64,000 nt of DNA from Prorocentrum cordatum (lineage: Eukaryota; Sar; Dinophyceae; Prorocentrales; Prorocentraceae), in NCBI GenBank assembly GCA_963575745.1, contig CAUYUJ010016893.1, positions 862,733 through 926,732 on the forward strand, given 5' to 3'. This document shows, in pieces, positions 1 to 10,720 of this stretch (position 1 is its first letter; each line of letters starts with the position of its first letter). The notes beneath the pieces were generated by a model. It was not told the DNA's origin. It searched no databases and was given only the letters and a program-made list of their open reading frames with translations. The position numbers were made by a program, and so were the translations under genes.

Positions 1-128
1 CTCAACACCCCGAGCCCGCACCCTCCCCAAGAAGCTGCGCCCTGCCTCTGCTCCCGCCGCCCGCCCGCCTTCCGCCGGCGGGCTTGCCTGGTTCGGGGGC
101 CACATGCGAGCCCTACCCCCTTCCCCCC

Positions 129-212
129 ACGATTTCTGAGGGGGAGGGGGGGGGTCACTTCGCTCGGGAGCTCCCGAGCGACGTGAACCCGACCCTCCCC
201 CTCAGAACTCGT
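129..212. repeat. Palindromic fold-back repeat
   Basis: The two halves are near-perfect inverted repeats meeting at a GGGAGCTCCC centre. The left arm reads acgatttctgagggggaggg and the right arm ends with its complement, ccctccccctcagaactcgt, with only a few mismatches. There is essentially no loop, so the single strand would fold into one long hairpin. No coding content is seen. Confidence 0.7.
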
Positions 213-228
213 GGTGGGTACTTTGGCG

Positions 229-389
229 GCGCGCACAAGGGGGTGGGGGGAGGGGGGAGGGCCTCCTAGAAGCAGGCTGCTTCTTAGAAGGCGCCGGCCT
301 TACATCTGTAGAGAAGGCCCGCGCCTTCTAAGAAGCAGGGGTGCTTCTAAGAAGCCCTCCCCCCTCCCCCCACCCTCCTCTGCGCGTGG
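229..389. repeat. Fold-back repeat, CTTCTAAGAAGC family, copy 1
   Basis: Outer arms gcgcgcacaagggggtgggg and ccccaccctcctctgcgcgt are inverted. The interior holds several CTTCTTAGAAGG/CTTCTAAGAAGC palindromes. A second copy with the same order lies at 44805-44945, so this is a dispersed non-autonomous element rather than a local accident. ORFs across it are frame shadows of the repeat. Confidence 0.6.
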
Positions 390-1304
390 CTGAGTACGGG
401 CAGGGTTCGCATGTGGCCCCCTTTTGCCGCTGCCCTGCCTCCGCCGCCCCGTCTCTCTTTCCGGCGGCCCTCCGCCGACGGTGCAGCTGTGGCGACCCTC
501 GGGCGGCTGGCAGTGGGACACATCCCCGGGCCCAGAGGCAGCGCGCCGGCTCGGCGGCGCGCCAGGGGGGCGCGGGGGGGAGGCGGCAGGGCTTCTTGGA
601 GGGCCGGGTGCTCCTCAGCAGCCCGACGGCCGCAGTCTCTGGACTGAGCGGCTCCAGCGAGGCCCTCGCCCGCTGTCCCGGGCGGGTGGCACCGAGGGGG
701 TGGCCTGCATGAGGGGTGGAGGAAAGGGGGCCCTCAAGGGGCTCTCGAGGGCCCCTTTTCCAAGGAGGCCCCCCATGGCCTCCAGATCCTCACGGGGCCC
801 AGAGGGGCCTGGGGGCGGCATTGAGCGGAAAGCTGGAGGCACCCTGGGCCAGCGGCACCTTTAGCAACCACGGAGGTTGGCGTCACATAGACAGCGTGCA
901 ACACGTACTGGTCTCGGCTGACCCCTCTTCTTCACGGCGGGCCTGTGGCGGACCGGGCGGTCCCGCGGCGGGCTGGGGGCTGTCCGCGGGGGCAACAGTC
1001 AGCCGACGCGGTGGGCCAGGAACCGCGAGGGGACGCTCGTGCGCTCCTGCGGAGAAACGATGCGGCTGGCGTGGCAAGGATATCGTGCAACACCGACCTT
1101 CGAAGAGCACGCTGTTTTCACAGATGCGGCTCCTTCTGTGCGCGCTGTCCCTGTGAGGGGACTCCCCTGCGAGAGCCCCTTCTGTGCATGCGATCCCCCT
1201 GCCAGGACTTCGCCCGCGCACGCTACCCCCCAGGGGGGGGCATGGCGTCCAATCAACGGGCCGGCGGAACCACGTCGCGCGCCATCTTTGCGACGCCGAC
1301 CGCA
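390..1304. other. GC-rich stretch without recognisable gene
   Basis: Open frames exist in several registers because GC-rich DNA has few stops, but their translations are Arg/Pro/Gly/Ala-rich and show no family motif. A short cgcgggg/ggcttcttggagggcc segment near 560-625 resembles the fold-back repeat at 229-389. Nothing else is supported. Confidence 0.4.
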
Positions 1305-1440
1305 AGGAGGCCCCTGAGATCCGACGCCGCGGAAAACTGAAACATCGGGGAAAGTCACGACCAGAGCCCCGGACCCGCCTTTCTGCGGCACCTGCTCGAG
1401 CCGGGTCGAGCTGTAAGGGCCCCGGCACCCGAGATGGGGC
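1305..1440. repeat. Dispersed repeat shared with 55300-55440
   Basis: This segment (gatccgacgcc, then gaaacatcggggaaagtcac, then cgagccgggtcgagct, then gggccc) aligns in order with 55305-55440 (gatccgacgac, gaaacatcgtggaaaatcac, cgagccgcatcgatct, gggccc). Mismatches are scattered through the alignment, which indicates an old interspersed repeat of unknown class. Confidence 0.5.
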
Positions 1441-1572
1441 GAGAAGGCCCGGCGCGCAGCAAAAGTGAGGCGCGAGGAAGTCAGGGGGGGAAGGCGAAGG
1501 GCGAAGCGCAAGCGACGGCATCGCTTCTCTGGTAGGGGGGACCAAGAAAGCATGAACCTGCGCGCTTGGAGG

Positions 1573-1705
1573 TCCGCGTAGTTCTTGGATCCGCGCTAGG
1601 CCCTCCTCCCTGGCGCGAGGAGGGCGCCAGGGGCGGCGCCGAAGGCGCCGCCAGGGGGACCCAACGCAGATCCAAGAAATCTCCGAGGACCGCCGAAAGT
1701 TTCTG
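1573..1705. repeat. Fold-back element, family A (GGTCCGCG..CGCGGACC), copy 1
   Basis: The left arm (tggaggtccgcg, then cttggatccgcgc) is the inverse complement of the right arm (gcagatccaag, then ccgaggaccgcc). The centre is a second nested palindrome, tggcgc..gcgcca followed by ggcggcgcc..ggcgccgcc. The same architecture recurs at 46099-46285, 46509-46719, 47459-47646 and 48618-48822, with partial copies at 62445-62570 and 63805-63850. Confidence 0.65.
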
Positions 1706-4680
1706 ATTATGCAGTTTCTTTCTTCTTCGCCCTGACCCTTTGAGCATCGTTCACCTCTTCCTATCCCCTCGGGTGTGGCCTTGGCCCCACTGGCCGATTG
1801 GTTTACCCCCTAGCTGGGGATGCAGCATGTTCACTTCGTGTTTCGAGGGGTGTATCCCCAACTGGCGCCGGCCCCCGCCCCCCGGGCAGCCGCCTGTCTC
1901 CTCCCGCACGCCGAGCCCGGCGGCACCCCTGAGCTGCTCGAGCTCGCTCCACCGGAAGTGTACGTGCTCGCGGGCGGGGCGACGCAGGGGGAGGCGGCAG
2001 GAGCCCACTTCGAGCAGCCCCCCACGGGGCCAAAGTTGGGGTCGGCCCCCATTTTGACCTCGCGCGCCCCTCACTGGGAACGACGGGGAGGAGGAGGAAG
2101 ACGGGGCAGGAGCCAACTTGTTATCATTTGCGATAACACCTGTGACCGCGCCCCCCCTCATGGTCACGTCACGATTTGCGCCGGCGCCGTTTGGGAATGA
2201 ACCATCCGTCGGCATTACTAGACAGCGCCGCGGCGCGAACCGTGAGGCGACCTGCCCCTGCCATCAATAACTAGTCGCTGAAGGGGGCCGAGGACCCCCC
2301 GTTCGGTCCCTCGGCCAACGAAGACGGCCGTAGGGGGTGGGGAGGCCTGTACCTCCACCTCACGGCACACATGCGCCGCCACCTCCAATTAGATGCGCCA
2401 ACTGCCACCCACCATTTCCTCCACCCCCTCCAGTCAACGCCCGTTGTCGCCAGGTGAAAAGAAAACGGTCTCCTGCAGAGGACAGATCGCTGCCCAAGAA
2501 AGAACGCGCCTCTTAGTCCTTGTAACTTGGACGGTTATTCCGGCCCCAGGGCCCCCGACCGACGAAAAGCGGGTGAACAAAAATGTCCCTGGAGAAGGGG
2601 TCCAGACAGCCAGGGGTCCACGCGCAGAAAAACAACATGCGCCCAATGTCTAGGCATCACACACACCACACACAGATCATGGCCAATCCGCATCCTGGGC
2701 CTGAGATAAGTGCATACTCCCTCCGTGCTCGGCCAGGGGGGGATATGCACCGACACTGGCACAGGCTGGGCTTGACCAGGATCGGTGCATGTGCATAGTT
2801 CTCGTCGCCCGATGGGAAGTGGCCCTGTGAAAGAGAAGGGCAAGGATAGTGAACAAACCTAAGACAATGAAGAATCACACTGGAGACGAGGTGGCAAGTG
2901 CTCTGAGAAACGAGGGGATGGACAGACGACAGATCGCAAGAGCGAAGAAGCTTGAAGGGACATTACGTTGATTCATACAAATGACGCATGTGACATCGTA
3001 GGAACGAATATATCTACTGGCCTTGATGATGAACCAAATCTGCCCAGAAAGCAAGCGATAGAAGGCGAGAGAAAACCATGGCGAAAGCAAGCCAGCGATC
3101 TGGATGCACTGAGGGCGAGTGGCATGAGCGACAATTGAGAAGACATGACGTGAGATGTGAGAGATGCTACACGCAGTTGTGCACGCATTTGTTTGTATGC
3201 TTGTAGGTGTCTGAATTAATCGATCTATCACATGACACACATGCCCGCCGATGGCGCCCCTTTCCCCAGGACGCAACGAAACGAAGAGCCCAGACTGTTT
3301 TCACTCAGTCCGCTTCTGCTCTGTCGCCTCCCCCGTGGGCCCTGCGACTGTGGTCGCCCAGCCCCAGACAGCCCGACGGGGACGTACGCGCCCAGCCACA
3401 TACATGCACGTGCCCCATTCGCAAGGCCGCCTGCAGGTCACGACCGCTCGCGCCATGCGGCCTCTCGAAAGCCGTATGAATTCCTGCACGCGCACGGCAA
3501 CTCGTACAGTAATTACGTCTCTGCTTCTCGCCCGAGGCCCCACAGCCGGCCCACACCGTGTTCAAAGTCCAGCACGAAAAGCGGGAGCCCGCCGCGGGCG
3601 CGGCGATCTGGTTCGAGAGGTATCGGGCGCAGTCGTGAGCCTGTGCGGGCCTTGACCGCGCAGGGCCCGCTGCAGGCGGGGATACTTTTTTTCGGTGCAT
3701 CTCCGCGCAGACCCGGAACCGACGCTGGTCGCGCGAAGTGATGGGGCCCCCTGCCTGTTGGTCTTCCCCCCTCCCCCTGGCCAGGCCCCCAAGCCCCCCC
3801 CCCTGGACCTCAAACGCCGCGATGATGTTCACAACGTGGCTCCTCAGAGATCTGGAACCTTTCCCGCGGGCCGTCTTCTCATCCCGAGTCGGTATCTGAC
3901 GGTCCCGGGGCCCGGCAAGGGAGGCAAAAAGATACCGTAAGCCGTAGACTCCAAGTTCAACCTTTTCTTGCATGCTTCATTACATGTGTGCTTGTCTACT
4001 TCCCCTATCCCGACAGGTCGCCCACGTGATACGAAAAGGGTCAGGAGCATCCGCCCGCTTGCCTTCTGGAGTTAGCCGAAGGGGGGACCTCTTGAATCAC
4101 AGTAAGTGGATGTGGTCGCTGTGATGATGACTTTGGTGGCAGTGGTCTGGTTTGTTAGTTGATCGCCCTGGTTGCTTCACGCCTCCTATGACTGGTACTG
4201 CTGCAAGCGCTGCTACTGACGCTGTAACTACGCTTGCTCTTCCTGCTGCCAACATTGATTACTATATCACGAGTGAAACAAGTGCGATGGCTAGTACTTG
4301 TTCGACTCAAACTACTTGCGTGCTACTGAACACACACACACACCTACCAACACTGCCACTCTTAGCAACTTCGAAAACATTAACAAACGGAACCAGCAAC
4401 CACAGCCGTCATTCTGAGCATGGTCGATTTTATTTCATCGCGTATGATTTGTATGCCCCGTTCTCTCTCGTGTACCCGCCCTCAAGGTTCATGAACGCAG
4501 CCCCCGTCGAGGGAGCCCCTTGCCACCCCAGCTCCAGAATGAACCCTGACAGGGTAAGATGAGGCATGAGAGCGCAGAACGCGCTCGTACCCTGAAATGG
4601 GGAAGAACAACAAACAATTAGACTGGCGAAGGACCCAACCATACGCAGTGATACGTACCACAGTTGTGAGTACCATCTTC
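1706..4680. other. Intergenic, no recognisable gene
   Basis: About 3 kb of less repetitive sequence. No ORF shows a known motif, conserved domain or convincing coding bias. Around 3870-3930, cccggggcccggcaaggg resembles arms of the inverted repeat at 55640-56060 and a segment near 7265-7290. I see nothing else. Confidence 0.4.
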
Positions 4681-4689
4681 GGTGGATCC

Positions 4690-5265
4690 TCCTATGCGGC
4701 CACGGAACGTTTGAGGGGTGTGCCAAAGTGGCCCGTCGGCGGCAGGCGGCCTTTTCCACTGGGGCTTTCGGTGGGGCTCCCCATGGGGCCACGAACCGTG
4801 CGAGGGGTGTGCAGAAATGGGGCGGCACCGACATGCGGACCCTGCCGCTGCGGCCTTTGGTGGTGCCGCCTCAAGCCACGAAACGTCCGAGGGCTGCCCA
4901 AAAATGTGAGATGGAACCGCATGCGGGCGCTGCCACTAGGACCTCAGGTGGAGCACCCTGTGGAGCCACGGAACGCATGAGGGGTTCGCCGAAACGGGGG
5001 GTGGAACCGCATGCGAACGCAGCCACTGGGGCCTTCGGTGGAGCTCCCCATGGGGCCAAGAAACGTGTGACCCGTGGTGCCGAAATCGCGAGGTGGCGGC
5101 ATGCGGGCCCTGCCACTGGGGCCTTCGGTGGAGCTCCCAACGGGGCTATGAAACGTGTGAGGGGTGTGCCGAAATCGCGAGATGGCGGCATGCGGGCCCT
5201 GGCACTGGGGCCTTCGGTGAAACTCCCTATACGGCCACGAAGCGTGTGACGGGTGCGCCGAAGCA
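4690..5265. repeat. Tandem repeat of about 89 bp, six to seven copies
   Basis: The landmark CTTTCGGTGG/CCTTCGGTGG recurs near 4765, 4853, 4941, 5031, 5121 and 5210, a period of 88-90 bp. Each unit also carries gagctccccatggggcca, aaacgtgtgaggggtgtgcc and ggcatgcgggccctgccact. The outer units are more diverged and the last two are most alike. Because the period is close to 90, repeated peptides appear in several frames on both strands, so those frames are not evidence of a gene. Confidence 0.85.
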
Positions 5266-5315
5266 GAGACATGCGGAGGGCAGAGGGGAGGAGGGAGGAG
5301 GGGGAGAAAGGTGGA

Positions 5316-5378
5316 TGGGGGAGGAGGAGGAGGAGGAGGAGGAGGAGGAGGAGGAGAAGGAGGAGGAGGAGGAGGAGA
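5316..5378. repeat. (GGA)n microsatellite
   Basis: A nearly uninterrupted GGA/GAG triplet run. It yields poly-Glu, poly-Gly or poly-Arg frames on the plus strand and poly-Ser/Pro frames on the minus strand, none likely to be genes. Confidence 0.95.
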
Positions 5379-5559
5379 CGCGGGGCGCTGCCTCTTCAAA
5401 ACGAGGACCCCACACCACAGGATGGTTGGGAATGAGGGAGCGAGGAGGGAGGCAGCAAAGGGGAAGGGGAGGGGGGACAAGAAGGCAATGCACGGCAGGA
5501 CCTTTCAGCGGAGGGACACGCGTCTTCGACAGCGCCGCGGGCTGGGGGACCCAACCTGG

Positions 5560-5890
5560 CCCGCGCCTTGTAGTGGGCACGGCTCCAGCGTAAATTGCAA
5601 AGCTGTGTCCTACGAAAGCGCGGGTCCTGCGTAAATTACATGTTGAAGTCTGAGGCGAGAGCGCGACTCTGGCGTACATTGCGAGGAAATCTTAGGCAGG
5701 AGCCAATGCCAATTTGATCGACAGGCTCTCGGCAGCCGACATTTCGAACCATGCCGTCGCTGCAGGACCCCGCTTTCGAAGAGAATGCAAACAACGCTGA
5801 GGCGACAGCGCGATGCGACAGCGCGATGCGTGACGCCACCAGGGCCAATTTAACTCTGACGACTGTACAGAAATCAGGGCTCAATCGCAC
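5560..5890. repeat. Degenerate minisatellite with GCGTAAATTGCA landmark
   Basis: Loosely repeated pieces (gcgtaaattgcaaa, gcgtaaattaca, gcgtacattgcg, alternating with gaggcgagagcgcg) recur at irregular 40-60 bp spacing. The pattern resembles the better-preserved array at 8540-8965. No gene is visible. Confidence 0.4.
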
Positions 5891-6481
5891 AGCTACGACG
5901 TGATAGACGTCGCTGTTTCGAGAAGAAAGTTGGTTGGGCTCGAGGCGCCCGCCATACCTCCCCCTCTCGTTTGCCTGGGTGGCCGCTCAGGGTGGAGGGT
6001 CCGTCGGAAAGTTTGAGAGGGATCGAATTTCTGGGGCCTCCCCAAACCTTTTCCATACGCCAACTTCTTAAGCATGGCACGCCATACTGTCAGCAACCAT
6101 GGACGTGCTCCACATTGCAAGACGACGCGACAATTTCTAGAGATTTCTTCGGGCGCCCCAAGGAAAAAGCAGGGCAGGCATCTCTACCAGAGCGGTAGTG
6201 GGATATCACGCAAGCTGTTTCGGACGTCCTCCACGCTAAGGACCGTATCCGCTGCTCGTTTTTTTCACCTGACGCAACGCACGTCGACACTGCAATTTGC
6301 AACCTGCCAAACAAATGCCTGGCTTCACAAAACAATTACACTCCTGATGCTCCTGAAGCGCCGTAAGGGACGCGGCGGCGCCTGTCACCACGTCGCGTCA
6401 CAAAGCTCCGAGGCGGTGTGACCACGCTCTCCTTGTCGCCTCGGCAGGCGGCAAAGAAAGTAGGCGGCGCACCCGGGGGGG

Positions 6482-6635
6482 AAGTGACAAGGGGCAGGCC
6501 TTCTCAGAAGGCTCAGAAGTTCCCCAGCCTTCTGAAAAGTTTCCTAAGCATTCCCCGAATACACAGAAAACCTCTCAGAAGGCGCGAGAGCTTCTGAGAA
6601 GTCCCGCCGCCTTCGAAGGATCTCGGAGTGAGAGG
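6482..6635. repeat. Fold-back element, TTCTCAGAAGG family, copy 1
   Basis: It begins aaggggcaggccttctcagaagg, has the interior order ccccagccttctgaaaag, ttccccgaa, acacagaaaacctctcagaagg, cttctgagaag, and ends in cgccttcgaagg. The same order is found at 45783-45924, 57171-57326 and 57806-57957. This is a dispersed element of about 150 bp with TTCTCAGAA palindromes. Confidence 0.65.
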
Positions 6636-7050
6636 GCGAACCGACCGTCGCCGTACGCACCACCGTCATCACGCATGAGTAGCGAGTTATGGGGCGACGA
6701 GGCGCTGACCTGTACCTCGACCGTGCTGCGTGAGCTCCTCGCCGAGGAGCGGGCGACCGCCCCTGCGCGTCAAAGAGCGAGGCCTCGCCGTGTGGGGGCG
6801 GAGGGCGGCCAGTCCTGCGACGAGGCGGTGCTCTTTGCGAGGCGGTCCTCCCGCGCGGGCTCGCCCTGGCCCCAGGGCCCTAGCTCGCCGCCGAGCCTGG
6901 CCGCCCTGGGATTTCTGGAGAGCGGCCCTCCGGGGCGCTGTGGCGGCAGCCTCAGGGGCGAGTTGTTTTCTTCCAGTCGCCTTGGGCTGCCTCGGGCTGG
7001 GGCTGCGAGGATGCGAGGGTGACGGGGGAGGAGGGGGCGACGAGGGAGGG

Positions 7051-7141
7051 GGGAGGAGGAGGAGGAGGAGGAGGAGGAGGAGGAGGAGGAGGAGGAGGAG
7101 GAGGAGAAGGAGGAGGAGGAGAAGGAGGAGGAGGAGGAGGG
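7051..7141. repeat. (GGA)n microsatellite
   Basis: About 90 bp of GGA triplets with two GAA interruptions. Confidence 0.95.
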
Positions 7142-7479
7142 GGGTGAACGAATCGCCTCCCAGACCCACGCAGACATCAGACATCGTGATTGTAGGGGAG
7201 CGTGGCTCCCCAGAGGCCTGAACCCCGTCCTGGGGACTGGCGTTTCATTCCGAGCCGTTCCTTGACGACCCTGGGGCCCGGCGAGGGCCCGCGAGAGGCC
7301 GAGAATCCCGTCACACTCTCTCGTCGCGATCTTTTCACGACGCGGGGAGGTCAGGGCGTCCAGGGGTGCGCCCCTCGGCTGGAGTCCCGAGGCGGGCCCA
7401 GCCGAGGCCACGAGGCCACGAGAGGTCTCGCAGAGGCCCAGAGTCCTCAGGAGTGCCGCAGGTTGGAGCTGGCACACAA

Positions 7480-7632
7480 GGGGGAGACAATGCCCTGGAA
7501 TCGGCGATACGTCGCCGACAGATCAGCGATGGCCCGATATCGAAAACAGGTGTTCCTGGGCGGCGTCGGGTGCCGAGGCCCCGACTGGCGATGACTGACT
7601 GGGCGATTGGGGGTCAATGCTCCCGCCCCCCC
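7480..7632. repeat. Fold-back element, family D (GGGCGATTGGGGGTC), copy 1
   Basis: The left end (gggggagacaatgccctgg, then atcggcgat) is loosely complementary to the right end (gggcgattgggggtcaatgc, then tccc). The right end is nearly the same as the right end of the element at 56766-56916, so the two are related copies. Confidence 0.5.
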
Positions 7633-7714
7633 TCCCCCTGCCAGCCACCCCCTGACGTTGCCTCTGAAGGGGGTGCGAAGGATGGCCGGAAGCCTCGGCT
7701 CTGGAGTTGCGAAC

Positions 7715-7940
7715 CTCGATCGACGACAACGACGACAACGACGACGACGACGACTATACGACGACGACGACAAATATGACGACGAAAACGAAAACGAAAA
7801 CGACGACGACGACGACGACGACAACCAGCGGCTGCGGCGGCGGCGACGATGACGAAGTCGGCGGTGTCGTCGCTGCGAAAGGAGAGGAGGAGAAGGAAGG
7901 AAGGAAGGAAGGAAGGAAGGAAGGAAGGAAGGAAAGAAGG
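7715..7940. repeat. (ACG)n then (GGAA)n microsatellites
   Basis: 7715-7852 is a GACGAC/ACGAAA triplet tract with small interruptions. 7884-7935 is a clean GGAA tetranucleotide run. 7950-8450 continues as purine-biased then pyrimidine-biased low-complexity DNA. Long frames through this region encode poly-Asp/Thr, Arg or Ser and are not genes. Confidence 0.9.
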
Positions 7941-8539
7941 AATGAGGCGTGGGGACGAGGAGCGACGGTGGGACGACGACGGGACGAGAGGAGCGAGAAG
8001 GAGCGAAGAGGGACGACGTCGACGACGGGTCTCAGCGGCTCCGACCCCCCTCTTCGCGGGACGGCTTCCGTCCCGAGTCCGTGCTCCATGGCCACGTGGC
8101 CCGAAGACCACCACTGGAGGGCCGGAGCGAGGGACGACCTCGGCGACGGCAGTGCCGTGGAGACCGACGCCTCCTGCTGGCCCTTGGCCCCTGTCCTTCC
8201 TTCCTCCCCCTCCTCGTTCCCCGCCGCCCTTCCTCGCCCTCCCCCCCCCCTTCCTCTCCCTACGCCCCTCCCCCTGCAGGGGGGAGGAGGGGGGGGGCAA
8301 AGGATGCGGAGAAGGAATTGGGAGGGAGCATCCTTCCCTCCTCCTTCCTTCCTCCTCTTCCTCCCCCCCGTCAGGAGGCCAGAAGGGAGGGAGGGAGGAA
8401 TCAGCAGGAAGGACGGAGGAGGAGGAGGACCAATGTAAATCCAAGAGTCATCAACGATGTTGGAATAAACCCTCACTCCAAGCTCCGTCTTCATAGGCCC
8501 CATACAACGGTTCATGCTCATTGAAGGAACTGCCTCGGT

Positions 8540-8965
8540 GGAAAACAACCGTTTGACGACCCTGAAGCATGCCAAAACATGGTTCTCGGGATTCCACAGC
8601 CACGGATCAACCTGACCGTTGCGCCTTGACGATCCTGAACCATGTCAAAACGCCATGTTTGGGATTTCAACATAGCGAATTAACGTAACTGTTGCGCCCG
8701 CATAATCCTGAATACTTCCAATTCTTGCAAACGTTTGAAATGAATGCGCGCGGCGCTAAGGCGTTTGAAAACGGGTTCCTCTCAATACGCGAATTCTTGT
8801 AGATATTTGATACGCAAGTGTGCGGCGCGAAGGCGAGAACCGCATTTTGAAAACGGGCTTCTCTCAATCCGTGAAGCTCTTGCAATTGCTTAACGACTGC
8901 GGGCTGCGCTGAGGCGAGAATAAACATTTGAAAACCACCCGCCCTCCACCTGCGAAGCGGTTGCC
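8540..8965 (-). repeat. Degenerate minisatellite of about 85-95 bp, minus orientation
   Basis: Units share, on the minus strand, a GGAGGGCGGGT..TTTTCAAA core followed by CTC..GCCTNAGCGC..GCGC. On the plus strand this reads tttgaaaaccacccgccctcc at 8930 and tttgaaaacgggttcctctc at 8767. The same unit occurs in plus orientation at 18985-19545. The two blocks therefore form one dispersed tandem-repeat family in opposite orientations. Confidence 0.6.
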
Positions 8966-9093
8966 AATCTTTGAGCTTCAGAGCCAGAACTGGTGAGGAC
9001 GCCTCAGGCGAAGCGCTCGCCCGCCCGAAAAACTGGCCTCAGGGTGCGACAGGGAAAGGTCATGTATAAGGAAAAGGAATGGAGGGAGGGGGG

Positions 9094-9115
9094 TCCGTAG
9101 CGATTTGGGCTCAAG
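9094..9115 (+). other. Spliced-leader (DinoSL) relic
   Basis: The 21 bases at 9095-9115 begin CCGTAGC, continue GATTTG and end GGCTCAAG. They match the dinoflagellate trans-spliced leader at 19 of 21 positions, differing only at leader positions 8 and 13. They are preceded by T, which fits the leader's variable first base. In dinoflagellates, genomic leader relics mark messages that were reverse-transcribed and reinserted. The relic therefore identifies the organism group and predicts that the sequence downstream on the plus strand began as a processed mRNA. Confidence 0.85.
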
Positions 9116-9131
9116 ACTTGCACTGCATCTT

Positions 9132-9152
9132 CTGTATATATATATATATATA
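9132..9152. repeat. (TA)n dinucleotide run
   Basis: A short TATATA tract about 20 bp after the spliced-leader relic, in what would be the 5' untranslated part of a retroposed message. Confidence 0.9.
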
Positions 9153-9187
9153 CACTGCACTGTCTTCAAGCAGCACGTTTTCCTGCT

Positions 9188-9487
9188 GTGTTCGCGCACG
9201 CTAGGGGAATTTCCTCTCTTGCGGTGCCGCGGGGCCGTGGCATCACTGCGCGGCACGGGACGTGCGTGGCGCACGTCGAGTCCCCAGAGGAGGCGGGGGC
9301 GATCATGCAGAAGCTCGGCGGCGGCGCTGGCGCGGGCCCGCCCTGCGATCTGCTGGCGGGCTTCGAGGAGGCGCTCAAGGAGGTGGGCGAAATCCTGAAC
9401 CTCGGCAGGAAGGCGACCTCTGAAAAGGCAATGCGCGTTTTGCTTGTGCTTTCGCCTGGTCTGGCTAAGCGCTGGACGTGTCCTTAG
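9188..9487 (+). CDS. Possible coding exon of a retroposed gene, unknown function
   Basis: This 99-residue frame lies 72 bp downstream of the spliced-leader relic and on the same strand. From about residue 20 it has the GC3-rich codon pattern expected of a dinoflagellate gene and a plausible soluble-protein composition (for example AHVESPEEAGAIMQKLG, then FEEALKEVGEILNLG). I do not recognise the family. The end looks like read-through into non-coding sequence, and a later CTTAG at 9483-9487 could be an acceptor. The start is uncertain because the first codon is not clearly supported. It may equally be a decayed retrocopy. Confidence 0.35.
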   Translation: MFAHARGISSLAVPRGRGITARHGTCVAHVESPEEAGAIMQKLGGGAGAGPPCDLLAGFEEALKEVGEILNLGRKATSEKAMRVLLVLSPGLAKRWTCP

Positions 9488-10720
9488 GTGCTGGGTGGCG
9501 GATGGTGGCGCACCCAGACAAGTCGACTGCAGAGGAGGTCCGAGCTGCCTGGATGGTGGCAGCGCCAAGTCAGGTGCAGCAGTCGCAGATGGCAGCCAAT
9601 GACGAGGGCGCGACGAAGCCTACACTTCAGGAGTGGGCGGTTCGGACGGCTCTGAGATGGCGGCCGGCGAGGAGGAGCGGCCAGGACCCAGACTCCGAGG
9701 CTGCAGCAAATATGGCACACATAGTGCAACAATGTGTGGACTGTGGACCCAAGTGTCCGCTGATGCGGTGCAGCACTCGAAAGAGTTCGCTAAGCTCCAG
9801 GGTAAGCTGGTCGCGGAGAAGAGGCAGCGAGTGGCTGCAGCGGCCGCGGCAGCCGCCGAGCCGGCGCAGCTGAGGCAGCTTCTTTCGGGCATGCAGGCCG
9901 ATATGCCAGAGGCCAAACATAATGGCCGTGAGCGGTATGACATTGGATCGGACACGGCAAGCACCGATCGCCAGGCTCAGGTCCCTTCAGCAGTGGAGGA
10001 GCCCCTCTTGGAGGCCGTCAGGGAGTCAAATACATTGCCATGGACATCCGGGGGGATATCCTCAGCTTGGATGGGCGGCTGCAGCCGTTAGACACGACTC
10101 CTGCCGCCACAGCCTCTCTTTATGACAAGAGCTGCACCGTGGACTTGAATTCGCAGCACAGCACAGATGCCCCTCTGATTCAACCCGCGGGTGCTCGTGA
10201 GGAGGACGCGGAGAGCGTGAGGAGGTACGCGGAGTTCGCGCCAACCGAGGGCGACACGCAGGAAGTAACGGTGGAGCTCTGGTATCCAATGGGCGTCGCA
10301 AAGCTGGTCGCTAGAACACCCGACCCCAAAGAGACCATGTATTGTTTGTGCGGGCAGCGCGAGTGCGATATCAAGAATGGCTTGGTGTGCATGTAGGCAT
10401 GTATCAGCAAGTTGGTCCAGATCTCGGTTGTCCTGTCGCTCAGGAAGGATGTGCTCATCTTGGAGAAGCCTTGCGACCTCATCAGGGGGCCGCCACGACG
10501 CAATGAGAACACAAGCTTCACCATGCACGATGAGCGGATCAATGAGCTGATGAAGATAGCCGTCACTCACAGGGCCATACCACGGCCTGTGTCGCATGTC
10601 GTAACAGCCTTCTGTCCAGAGCGCGACATCGAAATGCATTTTCATGGAGGATACGCATTGATCGTCCGAGGTGTTGTGCCGAGCGCAGCACTACCACTGA
10701 CAGGTGAATGGTGATGGAGA
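9488..10720 (+). other. Possible decayed coding sequence downstream of the leader relic
   Basis: Several plus-strand frames have protein-like composition but do not join. One at about 9700-10090 has a helical stretch (KEFAKLQGKLVAEKRQRVAAAA). One at 10040-10396 is acidic and ends with a Cys-containing tail (YCLCGQRECDIKNGLVC). One at 10412-10714 has CDLIRGPPRRNENTSF. The breaks could be introns or frameshifts. An HPDKST string at 9511-9528 recalls a J-domain, but the helices of a J-domain are not seen. I assign no function. Confidence 0.25.

Noticed and set aside
9478-9600. HPDK string suggesting a J-domain protein
   Set aside because: Four residues match, but the surrounding helices of a J-domain are absent, so it is not called as DnaJ.
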